Shown: positions 19,562 through 32,086 of the stretch, one piece after another
Layout of the letters: the number at the start of each line of letters is the position of its first letter
How positions within the stretch are numbered: the stretch's first letter is position 1
Source: Schizophyllum amplum
Taxonomy: Eukaryota > Basidiomycota > Agaricomycetes > Agaricales > Schizophyllaceae
DNA length: 59,053 nt
Direction: 5' to 3'
Assembly: GCA_007026445.1 (NCBI GenBank)
Contig: VDMD01000135.1
Coordinates: 1-59,053, forward strand
Notes under the pieces: generated by a model
What the model saw: the letters and a program-made list of their open reading frames with translations, nothing else
Told to the model about the DNA's origin: nothing
The model's database searches: none
Position numbers and translations under genes: made by a program

Positions 19562-21782
19562 ATGTTCGCCCCCGGGCCCACCGTACAGGATATTGTCATT
19601 TGTGTGCTGCTCTATGCACTGCACCTACTCTTGAAGCGATCTCAGCAAAGTCTCCCCCTTCCCCCGGGCCCTCCTGCTGATCCTCTGTTCGGTCATTTAC
19701 GCAAAATTCCCTCGATAGGCGCCGAGCGGTTATATCTCCAATGGGGAAGGGAATACGGTGCGTCTCGTCGTTATTCTTATATAAAAACTCACGCCAGCCC
19801 TCGTAGACTCCGACGTAATCCATGTCAGCGTACTTGGTCAGCCCATCATCGTTCTCAACAGCTTGCAAGCCACTGTGGACCTCTTGGAAAAGCGTGGTGC
19901 GATCTACAGTGGCAGGCCGCAATTCGCATTTTTCGATATGTGCGTGAATCTTTGGATTGGAAATCTTATTACCATGGCACTGACTTGTCTAACAGGCTTG
20001 GGTGGTACGAGTGCCTACTCATGATTGGGTCCCAACAGCCGTCCTTCTCCATTCATCGGCGACTCATGCAAAATTACTTCGCCAAGGCCGATGCGCCACG
20101 CTTCGCCGCGCTACAGACCCACGAAGCACGCAAGCTTGCCAAAGGGATCGTCGAGCACCCGGAGCGGTGGCAGGAATGCTTGAACATGTACGTGGACATC
20201 GACCTGTCTGTGCGCAATCAGAAACCTCATCACGCCTTGCGCATAGGTACAGCACGGGAATCATAATGCAGCTCATCACGGGGCACGAAATCAAGACGCT
20301 CGACGACGTCCACCTGCAGATCGCCAACGACGTGTGCATGACGATGAACAGCGGAGGCACGGCCGGGGCGACTGGTGTTGACCTGTTCCCCCTCCGTACG
20401 TGGCCGTATGTCGGGTTATGATTTACTGACTCGAGCATCCCGCAGTGCGCTACCTCCCGAGCTGGTGCGACCCGTCTGGGTCGACGGGCTTTGTGCGCAA
20501 GTGGCGCCACGCAATACGCAACATGTACGACGTCCCCTACGAGCGCGTTCAGGCGGACGTGAAAGCCGGCACGGCGCAGCCGTCGCTGATGCTCGCCGCG
20601 ATGCAGGAGATGGACGCGCAGGAGGAGGGCGTGGATACGTTGACGGAGGAGAGGATCAAGGGGTTGTGTGCCACATCATGGGCAGGTGAGTCTATCCTCG
20701 CTGTGCATATTCTTCCTGCGCAAATTCACCTTGCGCTTATTCCCGTGCGCTCATCTTACTTGCGCAAATTTCATGGATCATTTATCTGATGCTCAACCGC
20801 CCGTCTAGGTGGCGCGGATACGGCGAGTACTGTCGTTCACTTGCTTGCGGGGATGGCTGACACGGACGCGCAAGACTTTCGACACTCTTACCACCTTCGT
20901 CTTCGGCATCGTCAACTATCCAGACGTGCAAGCGCGCGCGCGAGCGGAACTGGACAGGGTGGTCGGCCCCGACCGCATGCCCGACTTTGCAGACCGGGAC
21001 AATTTGCCGTACGTCGAACGCGTGATGTACGAGAGCTTCAGGTACGGTGCATTCACCCTTAAGCCTTCTTCTATCCGCGCCTGAATACTTATCTCCCGTC
21101 TCCCTTAGGTTCTGGCCAGTCACACCGCTGGGTATGGACGCATCGTTCGCACCGCATCATAACATACGATAACTGTGCTCCAGGCCCGCCACATAAGTCC
21201 ACGGAAGACGACATGTATAATGGGATGTTCATTCCGAAGGTAAGCGCTCGCCCGTCACGGTTCCCCCATGCCCTACTGACATCGCGGTTCAGGGCTCCCT
21301 CGTCCTGTTCAACGCCTTCGCCATGACGCACGACGAGTCGGTTTACGCAGACCCATGGCGTTTCGACCCGGACCGATACCTGCCGCGCGAGGAAGGCGGG
21401 CGCGGCGAGCCCTTGCCTGCGACGCAGTTTGGCTTCGGCAGGCGGTGAGTAGTATCCGCTGCGGCGCACAGTCCTACCTCTGACAAGCCACTCCAGCGTC
21501 TGCCCAGGCCGCGTCGTCGGCGAGACCAATATTTTCATTGCGATCGCGACGATGCTGCATGTCCTCGCCATCGAAAAGGCGAAAGACGCTGCAGGGAACG
21601 AGATCACTGTCGATCCAGAGACTGCGAAGTACACGACGGGACTGACAAGGTACGTGCTTTGGCTGGCTGTAGGGCCGCTGAGCTAACGAACAATTGGCAG
21701 TCACCCTGAGACGGTTCTGTGCAACATTGTCCCAACAAGCGAGCGTGCGAAGGGGCTAGCGATGGCGTATCATAGCGAGTAG
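19562..21782 (+). CDS. Cytochrome P450 monooxygenase, tandem copy 2
   Basis: Twelve exons: 19562-19757, 19807-19939, 19996-20187, 20247-20395, 20446-20685, 20809-20822, 20875-21041, 21109-21131, 21184-21239, 21293-21444, 21497-21649 and 21701-21782; about 518 aa. Exons 2-12 have the same lengths as in the upstream copy and very similar coding sequence, while introns differ; this is a tandem duplication. Motifs are intact: anchor IVICVLLYALHLLL, hinge LPLPPGPPADPLFGH, AGGADT, ESFRFWP and FGFGRRVCPGR. The GC-AG intron at 20823-20874 is also shared, again after a 14-nt exon. Another in-frame ATG lies at 19553. It is convergent with PET127, about 200 bp away. Both copies look functional. Confidence 0.92.
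20823..20874 (+). other. GC-AG intron at the I-helix Thr codon, P450 copy 2
   Basis: A 52-nt intron with donor GCGAGT and acceptor CAAG at the position equivalent to copy 1. The interior has diverged while the donor, branch-like gctgac and acceptor are kept. Confidence 0.8.
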
Positions 21783-21988
21783 GTATACTTTGCTACTATC
21801 TTGAGGTCTTGCGCCGCAACTTGCAATTGGCCTATGCGCTACTTTTCATGACAATCAAGCGCCGACAGACATCGGTCAGTTCAATCCATAAATCCACAAC
21901 GGAGTAGGTAGTACTATAGTAATTAGTAAATAAGGTAAGGAGTGGTGACTCGACGCGCTGCAGCTCTATACTTTCCCTTAGACATCTC

Positions 21989-24824
21989 TCAAGCGGACTC
22001 TGACCCCACCAGCTCATACCCCTCCGGCGGATACGGCAGCCCCAGCACAATCTTCGGCTTCCCTCTCTCCTCCTTCTCTCTCGTCAGTGTCTCCTCCCTC
22101 CCTTCCCGCGCCAGCGCGCGCAGCCGCGAGGTCGTGCGGCTCGCCTTGCGGAAGAGGTCCGGCGCGTACGCCTTCATGAGCTCTCCCGCGACCTTGTCCT
22201 CGACGCCACCGAAATTGAGGTTCTCGAGGAACTCGGTGATTTGCTCGCCAGAGATGCCGGTGGGGAGGTTGTAGGCGAAGGTCTGCCGCTCGCGCGCGCC
22301 TGCGAGGCGGTCGCGAATGGCAGAATAATCTTCGGAGGAGCGCGAGATGGTGTAATGGATGGTCCCTTGGGGCAGGGTCAGGCCAAAGGACGATTATCGA
22401 AGTGAACACGCACATGGTTGGGCGGCTTCCGCCACAGCGACATAGCCCTTCACAGGCCCATTCCCGAGATAGCTCGAGCTCGTCACGTCAAGCTCGACGA
22501 TGGGCTCGTCGTGTGCCAGCCCGTCCCACAGGGCCGGCTGTACCCACACACGCAGCGTGTTCGACCCCTCCAGCGTCTCCCAGGTGCACTTCACCGACTG
22601 CCACGCACGCGTCAACAGTGTTATGACCTTCCAAAAACGCTACTGCGTACCTGTTTGGGGAAGCAATCCGCAACCTCCTGCGCCACCAGCTCCAGCATCG
22701 CGACACACTTGCGGAAGACGCGCGCACCCGCGCCTGGCTCCGTGCCGAAGAGGCGCGCATCGATCTCCTCGAGGCCGAAGTACTGGAAGCCAAATACGCG
22801 CGCGACGTTATGGTATGCGCAGAATATGCCGTCCATGTTGCCAATGCGGGCTTGGAAGCTGGGGAGATATCAGAATACAGTACAAGGGTATCATTTTGGG
22901 TCAACCGCACTTGTATTTGAGGAACGCGGAGCGGATGAGGTCGTAGTATTCGCGCTCAAAGCTCTCCAGCAAGCCGTGTTGCTTGCGGATGAGGTAGCCG
23001 GAGTTTTCCTGCTGGCGTTTAGAAGGTTGACGTGGTGATGGATGAAAATGAACACACTTCAAAATTAAGCAGATCCATGCGAATGGCCATACAGGCGCGC
23101 GTCTTCATGTCGAAGACGCCTGTCCCTGGCAATCGTGGGTCCACACAGTCGAGCTGAGACCTCATGAGGAAGTTGTCCGACTGCGAATGTGTCGTTAGAT
23201 GGCACTGTCAAGAGAACATCGTCAAACAAAGACGTCAACCATACCTTGGAGTATCTGTACGCTTCGCGCATAGGTTCACCCTCGCCTTCAGCTTCGGGGC
23301 GGTCATGGGCGCGCAGGTATCGCGTGAACTCCTCCGGTTCCATGGTGAAGTACTTCTCTAATAATGTGCCCTGAAGTGACACATATTTCTCAGGTATGTC
23401 AAGCGCCACGAAGTAGACATCGACGCACCATCCATGTCAGGATATTCTGCTCACTCCTCACGCCCGGTTTGTCTTCATCCGAGTCAATCATGTAAACTCC
23501 GTCCTTGTAGTTGAACACGGTAGATGTGGGCGTGCGCTGTCCGGGGGTGAAGTTGACGGGCTGGAGATATCGATAACTTAGTAAGGTTCAGATGCAGAAC
23601 CGGTCCATCGACTAACCTCGTCTTTGAAAGCACGACTCAACGGCGATATGTCCACCTCTCTGTCTTGAGATATGAGGAAGTATACATGGCTGAGCATTCC
23701 TGTCAAGGAGGATGTGGACCCCGCGAAGGGCTTCTTCTCTCGCTGTGCCAAACTGCGAAGTTCCTGAATACAGGACATGTGTCAGCGAAATGAGGTCTGC
23801 ACATAGAAAAGGTCATACATCGTCCCGAGAGCTCTTCACGAAGCCTTCGATGCGGTCGAACGCAAAGTCGGTGACCTTCGGCAAGTGCTCGAGCGCGGGG
23901 CTGAAGTTGTACACATGCGAACGCGGGTCGCGCATCCAGTGCACGCCAGGGCTAATTATGCGGTTAAGGATGGACGACTAGTGAAGTCACAGGTAAGACC
24001 GACTTGAAGAGAACGCGGTCAAGCCCGTGCGCCAGCCGTGCGATAGGTTTGTGCTCTGTGCGGGGCGCAACATCTGTACGGTGTTCAATGAATACCGCGT
24101 CAGAACTATGTAGGAGGGAGATGACCTTCTAGTACGATGTCGCTATCTGCGGAGGGCTCAAGCAGGCCCTCTATGCGGCGCTTGTAGGCAAGCTGTCGCA
24201 GTGATGTGGACGGCTTCGAGCGCACTGGCTTGGCTTTATTTCTTGAATTCGGGGCTTGGCTTGTTGGATCGAGTATGCTCTTCAGCTTTGCTATCCGCCG
24301 TGCGTTCTCATCACTCGTGGAGGGCGCTTCTCCAGCTGGCACGTTCTTCCCGGCATATTGAAGGACTTTCAAGCAGTCAGCTCAACGCCGCGAGATAACG
24401 CACAGCGCACGCACCATCAACTCCCCAATCCTCCTCCTGCAGATCCGAAGTCGCGTCGCGCGCAGCACGTTTACGCGCTTTTGCCCTTTCCCGTTTTGCC
24501 TTCTTATTCGCCTGTTTTCTCTGTTCTGCCAGATTGTCCTGGGACGCGCCACTGTCTTCCGGCAGGGCACCGTCTATAGTCACGGATGTCAGATGACCGT
24601 CACTGCTACCCTCTGCTGCCTCTGTGTGTATGGCTGAACGGGGAGCGCCGTGCTAGATAATGCATTGTAAGTACAGTAGCATGACAGGGAATGCGTTTCC
24701 GTAGTCTGACCTGCAGGCCCTGCGAGGACCCCGCGCGACTGGATTGCGTCTGCTGGGCACAGAGACATAGAGCCTGTGGCGCCCTCACGGAGCGGTGAAG
24801 TTGGGGGAGTCGCCTCAGAAACAT
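21989..24824 (-). CDS. PET127: Mitochondrial protein PET127 homologue
   Basis: Pet127 is a mitochondrial inner-membrane-associated protein linked to 5' processing and turnover of mitochondrial RNAs in yeast. The start at 24824 gives a basic presequence (MFLRRLPQLHRSVRAPQA) with an intron soon after (about 24653-24713). A Lys/Arg-rich stretch (KQANKKAKRERAKARKRAA) follows. The conserved core contains HGLDRVLF, GVHWMRDPRSHVYNFSP, FAGSTSSLTGMLSHVYFLIS, TPTSTVFNYKDG-type sequence, MRSQLDC, LPGTGVFDMKTRACMAIRMD, ESFEREYYDLIRSAFLKY, GNMDGIFCAYHN and FGFQYFG. The C-terminus ends near 21989 with GLPYPPEGYELVG. Many short introns interrupt it and I did not fix every one. It diverges from ARL8 across about 230 bp. 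An alternative in-frame ATG lies at 24866. Confidence 0.88.
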
Positions 24825-25054
24825 GATAAGTACAGCGACCGGCCGTTCGACGAGCGAACAAGACAATAAAGAGTAAGAGCCTGAACGTCACTGTTGATCG
24901 ACTTCAGTCCTCGACTTCAAGCTCAATTCAAGCTTCAACTTCAGAATCAAAAGAGCGCCCAGCCTGTCCGGCGTTCGGGCCGGTTGATACTCGGGGTGCG
25001 GTGGCGTCGGTAGCGACACCGCACAGGCGCCGTCCCTCCTTGCACACGTCCGCC
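24825..25054. promoter_or_regulatory. Divergent PET127/ARL8 promoter
   Basis: A 230 bp gap between divergent start codons. It contains repeated cttca/ttcaa strings near 24900-24945. Confidence 0.5.
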
Positions 25055-26113
25055 ATGGCGGGAATCTTCGTCAACTTCTTCCAGTGGTTCAGTGGGTAAT
25101 ACCGCTCTTTACTCGCTCTTGTAATCTGGCTGAACTCTTTGCTCAGCCTTTTCTTCTCCAAGACTGCCGAGATCGCTGTTGTGGGGCTACAGGTGCGTAC
25201 GCAGCGCGAGAGGGATATGTCCCCATACTGACCGATCGCCCTGCAGGCTTCCGGGAAGACCTCGTTTGTGAATGTGATAGGCTCAGGGCAGGTCTGTACG
25301 GGCATCAAATGGCAGGCGCTGGCTCTGAATAGTCCTCAGTGGAGCGAGGAAGTCGTCCCGACCATCGCATTCAACTTCAGGAAGGTCCGGAAGGGCAATG
25401 TCTCTCTGAAGATATGGGATGTTGCTGGTGCGCTCTTACTTCTACTGAGGCCACAATATATGAACGAGCCTCCAGGTCAACCCAAGTTCCGCTCGATGTG
25501 GGAGCGGTATTGCTCAGGCGTTGACGCTGTCCTGTGAGCGCTTATTCTCCCTCCCTTCTGCTCATCTTCTTGACGATGTCTAGCTTCGTTGTGGACTCTG
25601 CTGATGTGAGTACGGGCTGCTATTGCACCTGGGCGTACTAAATCGCAGACGGTAGCGCGAGAAGTTCAACACGGCGAGATTCGAGCTACATCAACTTCTA
25701 CATCAGCAGACGCTCGTTGGCGTCCCATTGCTAGTAGTGAGACCGATTTTTGTCACTTCGTGCCGTGTCGCTAATGGTATCGCCGAAGCTGGGCAATAAG
25801 AACGATGTTGACGGACACGCGGGGGTGAAAGAGCTCATCAAAGCACTGTGCGTACTTCTGTTCGGCCGCGCTCTGAACGCATGCTGACTTATACGACTAG
25901 TCAACTCGATAAGATATCCGACAGACCCGTATCTGTGCGTGCATGGCCGTGTGCTTTTTCCACTTGACTGACCCTTCGGTGACTTCTACAGTGTTACTCA
26001 GTAAGCCAAAATATTCACCCCTCAGTAATGTCTCACAGCATTTCTAGTGCTCCATGAAGAGCCAGCACAACCTTGACATTGTCCTGCAATGGTTGGCAGG
26101 GAGGAGCCATTGA
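25055..26113 (+). CDS. ARL8: ARL8-type small GTPase
   Basis: Eleven exons (25055-25095, 25147-25192, 25247-25291, 25340-25427, 25476-25533, 25584-25605, 25656-25736, 25789-25847, 25901-25934, 25992-26000, 26048-26113) give about 182 aa, close to the 186 aa of animal ARL8. ARL8 controls lysosome/vacuole positioning and membrane traffic. Motifs: [13 protein letters not shown] (P-loop), [11 protein letters not shown] (switch I), [17 protein letters not shown] (switch II, almost invariant in ARL8), LGNKND (guanine specificity) and [19 protein letters not shown]. There is no N-terminal myristoylation Gly, as expected for ARL8 ([12 protein letters not shown]). Exon 10 is only 9 nt and codes the conserved CYS; exon 6 is 22 nt. 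The gene is convergent with a hydrolase about 170 bp away. Confidence 0.93.
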
Positions 26114-26282
26114 TGCACTTCGCCCTCTGCCTCCTCCTTACCGCTCCCCTCTTCCCTTCCGCTCCACGACATGCTTATCCACGACCTCCATCCACGGGTA
26201 TATTCACGACGCCGCGCGCCATAGGATCTGTATACTACTATGATGATACCGATATAATTACTGTATAACAATGCACTCGAAA

Positions 26283-27573
26283 TCATCGCATGCACCGTCG
26301 AAAAGCGTTCAGGGTGACCTCAGGTGCGTCCCATTGCGACTGCAAGGCGGTCAGCGAAGGCCAGAGCACAAGCGAAGGGCAACGCACGAAATGATTGCAT
26401 CCTTCCATCATGCTGAACTTGATATGCGGGACGTCCGTATTCCTGCGCGGTAGATCCTCCTTTTCCCTGCACGGATGACCGTCTTTCTCCATGCGCGTCA
26501 GAGCGTCCTTGTCCCTGCGCGCCAGATCGTCCTCCAAACGCCACTTTGCCCAGAACATCATCCACGGCCCATGCTCCGTCCATAAATAATGAATGTCAGG
26601 ATTCCGCCACGCCTCCACCACCTCCGGCGCGCACAGCACCTCTTCCCTCAGCGTTGCTACGATATGCATCAGTGTCGGGTGCACGACCCAGTTATCGCAC
26701 GTCGACGCGGCGGCGAAGTCGGTCAGGATCTTCAGCTCCTCGGGCGGCATGCTATCCGTCGTCGGGCGGGGGTAGAGGTTCGGGAGGTGCGCGTTGAGCC
26801 GGTGAGGGTCGCGCGGGGCGGGGTCGTGCGTCCAGTACTTGCCGAGCCAGCGGATGAAGGCGGGGCCGCGCTGGTCTGGGGGGATAGTATCGTCGGTGAA
26901 GGGCGTGTAGAGGCAGGGCCGGTCGTAGCCGAGCGCTTCGTCGGGGGGATCTGGGATGGGTGGTCAGGTCTTTAAGCAAAGAGATAGCGGAAACTGGAGG
27001 CATACCCCAGAGGATGAAAGACGTTGTGTGTGATATGAGCCGGCTGGCCACATCATGGGGGAGGTAATTGATGGACGCGAGGAGGGCAAGAAGATATATG
27101 TTTCCCATCGACCAAGCGAGGATGGTAACGCGCGGCGGAAGGTCTAGGTCGACGATGAGGGCGTCAACCAAAAGCGCGAGATTTTTTCCCTCCTCGTGCA
27201 AGAGACCCAGACGCTCGTCGTCTGCACCTGCGCGGAATACGCGCTGCTCGTCTTCAGAGAACGGCGTCGATCCGGGGTATGCTCTCCGATTGATGCAGAT
27301 TAGACGCACATCCTGCGCAGGTGCGGCGGCGACAAGACGCTTACAGATGCCTGTGCGTGAGAGTAGAGAAGCATCGCCGCGTGCGATATAGAAGACACAA
27401 AGAAGAGCGCGTCAGATGTCTTGCAGAAAAAAGGAAAATCAAGTGACCGCACCAGTAGAGTAGAAGGCGTAGCCATGGATGAAGAACAACGTTGAATAAT
27501 TCGTGGAATTCCCTGGCGGCCCAGAATCGGTGTAAGCATACCGCAGTCCCGTGCTGATGGTTAGGGTCTGCAT
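26283..27573 (-). CDS. Alpha/beta hydrolase, paralogue A
   Basis: Four exons (27453-27573, 27006-27350, 26388-26950, 26283-26339) give about 361 aa. Motifs: FFIHGYAFYSTG (oxyanion region), RRAYPGSTPF, a nucleophile elbow AWSMGN (Ala replaces the first Gly of GxSxG), FILWDPPDEALGYDRP and GCNHFSQWDAPEVTL with the catalytic His. This is a basidiomycete family of soluble hydrolases whose substrate is unknown. The 48-nt last intron is in frame and stop-free, so an unspliced reading would extend the protein within the His loop. A homologue with the same four-exon plan, including an identical 345-nt second exon length, lies at 32087-33432. Start chosen at MQTLTIS; the frame is open further upstream. 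Confidence 0.85.
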
Positions 27574-29693
27574 AGAGTCGATCGTGGATGCTAGAAGGAA
27601 ATATGTCGGGCCAAGGTGCCAGGCGCCTATCTCTGCTGCGAACGCCGACCGTCGTAAAGGTCTATAATGGGGCAGAGAAGAAGTGACGCAGAGAGGAAAG
27701 CGCACGAGCACCCTGGTCTTCCTTATATTCAAGAGGGCGTCGTCGGTTGCCGCGGATGGCATTGATGTTCCTGTGTCATGCTTATCGCCCCGCCTTCGGA
27801 CCCAGTATCCCGGAAGGCGCCGTCTGACCGTCTGACGGAAGTCAGGACGTCAGTTCAAGTTGAGTTCAAGGCCATCCCACCGGCTGGGATCATTCCGCTG
27901 TTCGCAGCCGACTACTCGCACACGTACAGCGCGCGCGCATATGTACGCACACGCTCGCAGTGCCGAACTTGCTCGTGCTAGTTCGTCTGTTCAATGATCG
28001 CTGGGCGGGAAATTAGGCTTATGTTCTTCAAGGTTGATTAGGCGCGTGTACTCACGAGGAAGTCGGGGAAAGGAGAACGTTCTTCGATGAAAACATTCGT
28101 ACGTCGGACTCCCTGTAATAAATCACGGGGTTGCATTTATCAGGAAGAGGTCCAATCGTAGTAGACGCTAGCGAGCAGCAGGCCTCGACTCTCGAGTGAA
28201 TTGAGCGGTGATCGTCAGAATCGACTTGGACAGAATCTTCATTTCCCAGAGGTAAGAAACCGGCCCGACGACTAGGCAAGATAGTGAAGGACTAAGCTCT
28301 AAGTACAGCATGAGGAGAGCAATGGGAGCGGAATGAACGGTAGCGGTTCCCAGATGACAGCGATGTAGCGGTCGAGTTACAGACGCGGATTTTCCCGGTA
28401 GCCGGACCGCTCTACGCCGTGCACTCACGTGCCATTACGCGTCGAAGTTGGACTCGACCATCACCACGCGCTACCGGGATCTCGTTGGTCTACCAGAGCC
28501 TTTATAAGGTTCGTCGATTTATGTAAGGGCCAATCTGACAGTGAAATCGGAAAGTCAAGGGCATCCTCCCGTTGAAAGAATTCCGCAGTAGAGCTGTTGA
28601 TATAGTGCGTCTGTTTTCCAGACGAACTACATGGTGTCACGGAGGACGACAATCCCGCCCATACATCTCTTCCTTTCTACTCCGCTTAGGTGGTCTCTAC
28701 AGTCTAAAACCCCAAGTGGAATGACACGTCAAGGTCGTGTCAACGACGATGTGTACACCATCGTCCCGATCTCCAGTCCTGGGTACATGCCTTGTCGCCC
28801 TCTTATGGCTGCTCCCTGCCGGCATGCAACGTTTTCGTAAGCATTACGTGCCGATCTCGCATCTTCAGCCCCAGGAACGAACATGGCTCTAGCGGTGCCC
28901 TCAATTATATGATAATCATTAAGCACGTCGGAACAGATGCGTGTCGTACGAAGCCGCCCCACGCCAACGCACGACTCGCACTCCGGAGGCTTCAAAGTCA
29001 CCAGCTTCGCCGAGGCCCGACGTTATCTCCTCCGGACACGCGCCCACCTCGTTGTCTCTTGTCGATCTGCGTGCGTGTCGCTATCAGATCCTTTTGTATT
29101 TACTGGGCAAACTCATGCGCACGAGAATTGAAGTGCAATAATCCACGGAACCCGCTAGACCGACTCCCTTTCGATAGCCGGTCGAAGGCTTCCTTTGGAA
29201 AGCCTTGAAGTGAGCTCCACGCCTTCGGGGCTCTTCGAGGATTATGTCGGAAATTTGCTAGTTGCTCAACTGTCACCAGGTCTAACTACTGTCTCGTCTG
29301 CCGGCCGCGGCAGGCAGAAGCTGCCTGTCTGCACGTCAGCTAGGTCCGAAGCACATCGCGCGAGTGGGCGCGAGACCAGCCACACGACTTGCGCAGGCAA
29401 AGCCCGGGAAGCCTTGCGCCCTGCTCAAGATTATAGCGGCAGCAATTCCCGTCAACTTGAATGTTCTGACATCACGGCAAGCACTTATCGATCTTCCTTC
29501 TCTTCACGTTGACTACCTCAGGACAAAGGCATCGATCCGAAGGGCAGGTGGCGTGCGGATTTGTTATGAGAGTTTAGAAATCGCATTTACAGTATGTACA
29601 GTAGACGAGGAGGGGGTATAGATGGTACAGATCCACGAGAATAGAATGACAGAAAGAAACGTAAGGAGGTCGCGCGCGCGCTCAGCGAGGGGG
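27574..29693. other. Large intergenic region, no gene recognised
   Basis: About 2.1 kb. Short ORFs exist on both strands (for example near 28168-28428, 28792-29208 and 29195-29621) but none shows a recognisable family, good splice structure or convincing composition. I found no tRNA or repeat array. Confidence 0.45.
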
Positions 29694-30447
29694 TCAGATG
29701 CCCCACATCTCACAGAAGCGGTAGAGCATCGCGGTCACGATGACATGGTCCATCATCGGCGGGTGTGTCTGCGGTGGCGACATGAGTACTGACGCGGGGC
29801 GGTTCGTGAAGAAGCAGACATACCACGGTGCCAGAGCCCGCGGTGCGGACGAAGTGCAACTCGCCGTGAACTTCGCCGGCCTGGTACAGCGACGGCGGGC
29901 TGTGCGGGTGCCAAAACGCGATCACGTTCTGATTGTTGTCTTGTAGCTGAAGGCGCTGTGAGCGAGAGCCGACAATGAACACGCGCAGGACAACATACAA
30001 CGATGTCGGTATTGTTTGCGGCTGGTCGCCAGCGGTACAGATTACCGTCAGGACCGTTGAAGATGCGTGCTCGTGGCACGCGCGCGTCGGGGCGGACGAG
30101 ATCGGCCATTGGAAGCGTGTTCTGCACCATCGTCAGCCACTTCTCGACGAGAGTGCGAGACAAAGACCGACCTTGCCTATGATGCAGCGCCCTAGACCGC
30201 CTGTGGCAGACCACTCGAGCTTCGCGACGCGATCTTCTTTGTTCGCGCGTATAGTGCGCCATAAAACGGTGACGCTGTTGCTGTTGGCGCTCACGTTCGT
30301 CTGCGGGCGTTGTCAATCCCCTTTGTCTGCGCGGGCAACGAGTGTAAGTACCTGGAAGCGATACGCGACGCCGAATGCGCTAAAGAGCTGACTCTCGCGC
30401 GGGTCCTTGTTCGTCCAAGAAAAGATGTCGTTAGAGGCGGTGGCCAT
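29694..30447 (-). CDS. DUF6593 domain protein
   Basis: Five exons (30352-30447, 30172-30300, 30002-30121, 29824-29955, 29694-29768) give about 183 aa. The whole protein is one beta-rich domain characteristic of Basidiomycota. Blocks seen: FSWTNKDPRESQLFSAFG, TVLWRTIRANKEDRVAKLEW, GGLGRCIIGK, MADLVRPDARVPRARIFNGP, LYRWRP, NVIAFWHP, GELHFVRTAGSGTV and a C-terminal helix MMDHVIVTAMLYRFCEMW. Function is unknown; the last helix is hydrophobic enough to contact membranes. All introns are 46-55 nt. There is no signal peptide. Confidence 0.85.
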
Positions 30448-32086
30448 AACTGGTGCTGAGAAGCCTGGGATGTGGGGAGAGAGGGGTGCGGTGGCTGAGA
30501 AGTGCAAATGCGAGCTTCCCTGCTTTTAAAATCCCGCGCATGTTGGCAACAACGTTGGCAAAGGTGGGCTTTCATGATGGATCCGAAAGGCCGTTGAAAG
30601 AGATCGAAACGTGGTGCGCGGGCTCAACGTGTCGAAGGTGGAAGAGTGTACCATCCGGGGTCATTTGAGCATCTGAGATTACCCGATGATCAAGGTGGAA
30701 AGCATGCGCCGTACGTCGCCCTAGGAGAGCGAGGGGACTGAAGACGTGCACCCCGGCAGTCGCCGGGAAGACGCGTCTGTTCCCTGAACCACGAGCGCAG
30801 CGGAACGACGGCGACGTAGGCGTGTAGTGGATCCGGCGTTGATAGCAGAGGTGCATTAGGCAAGTAGGACCTAGATGAGGGGACTGGCGTGCGCTGTTCC
30901 CAGAACCAGACACGCGCATAACACGTGTATCAAAATTCCTGTACGTCAGTCAGAGAGCCGACGGATGAGATGTTTCTGGCCGACGCGCACGCAGATGATA
31001 GTATTGAGGTCGGAAGGCCAATGAAACCATCGATGACTTCGTTCACTACGCTTAGGCGCCATCCGACCGGCTTCCAACTAGTCTTCAGCAGGTACTGCAC
31101 GCAGGTGGAGACAGTGGGTCCGTTGAGTCCTCGAAAGATTCGGCATGGACGTTTGGGACAGGTGTTCTTCACTCCAACTTGCGAGCCATCGCCGCAATTG
31201 CGGGTCCTTCAAATTTGAGGCCAAGGCGAAGGTCTGAGATGAGGAGGCGCGAGTACTAGAGCTTAGCTGTTTGCAAATAGATGTGGGCGGAGAGTCCACA
31301 ACGAAGGAAACATGAGAGAAACGCAGTCAAGCATCGGCGGCAAGATGAATAGCAGCGTCAAGTGCAAGCCAAGTTCAATTGCCCCGAATCGGAACTTCGA
31401 CGGGGGTCGTGACACTCACGTGACATGTCACCTATGGATCAACGACTCGGGAAAAGGCGAAAATCACCCAAATTAGAGCATGATGCTGCTGGGTGAGCCG
31501 TAGTACAACTTCAAGCTTACTTAGAGATAATAGCGCGCTGCAAATTTTACAGACGCGAACTCTTGCATGGTATGGCAGGGCAAGCGAAGAGGGGGTTGGG
31601 TACGAGGTAGTATGCGCGGCAGAGGCACTACACCTTCACGCTACAGGCATAGTCCCATCGGAGGTGAAAGCAGTTGGCAGTGAAAGCAAGCCATCCGATT
31701 GATCATTGTTCATCTGATCCGAGGCCAAAAGCGCGCACAATGCGCAATCACGCTGAGTTGGAACTGTCGCTGAGTTGCAATTATGCGAGCCTGTGACGTA
31801 TGCCCACTCGGTCAACAAACCATACTCTTCGGTACATAAGAGCTTGTGATACTATAGTGGCCGGCTCTTGCGGGAAGCTTCTTTGTGCGGCCACGAGAGG
31901 AGAATAGGGACCAGAGATGAAGGGTCACAAGAGCAGATGGAAAGGAAGAGCCGGAACAGCCAGCAAGTCGCGGGCCTCCGACATTGTCGATCCGGTCATC
32001 GCCATTGTATGCATTACATACATCCCCAGAGACCAGATTATCCTAAGATGATACTGGCCCCGGCCCCTTATTCGCAGTCAGTCTCC
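30448..32086. other. Intergenic region, no gene recognised
   Basis: About 1.6 kb between the DUF6593 gene start and the end of hydrolase B. Only short, unconvincing ORFs occur (for example 31868-32194). It has the promoter of the DUF6593 gene on its left side. Confidence 0.4.

Noticed and set aside
16291..21782. Secondary-metabolite gene cluster around the P450 pair
   Set aside because: No terpene cyclase, PKS, NRPS, prenyltransferase or pathway regulator lies nearby; neighbours are ISY1 and PET127.
27574..32086. tRNA genes or CRISPR-like arrays in the gene-poor gaps
   Set aside because: No cloverleaf-compatible A/B boxes and no spaced identical repeats were seen.
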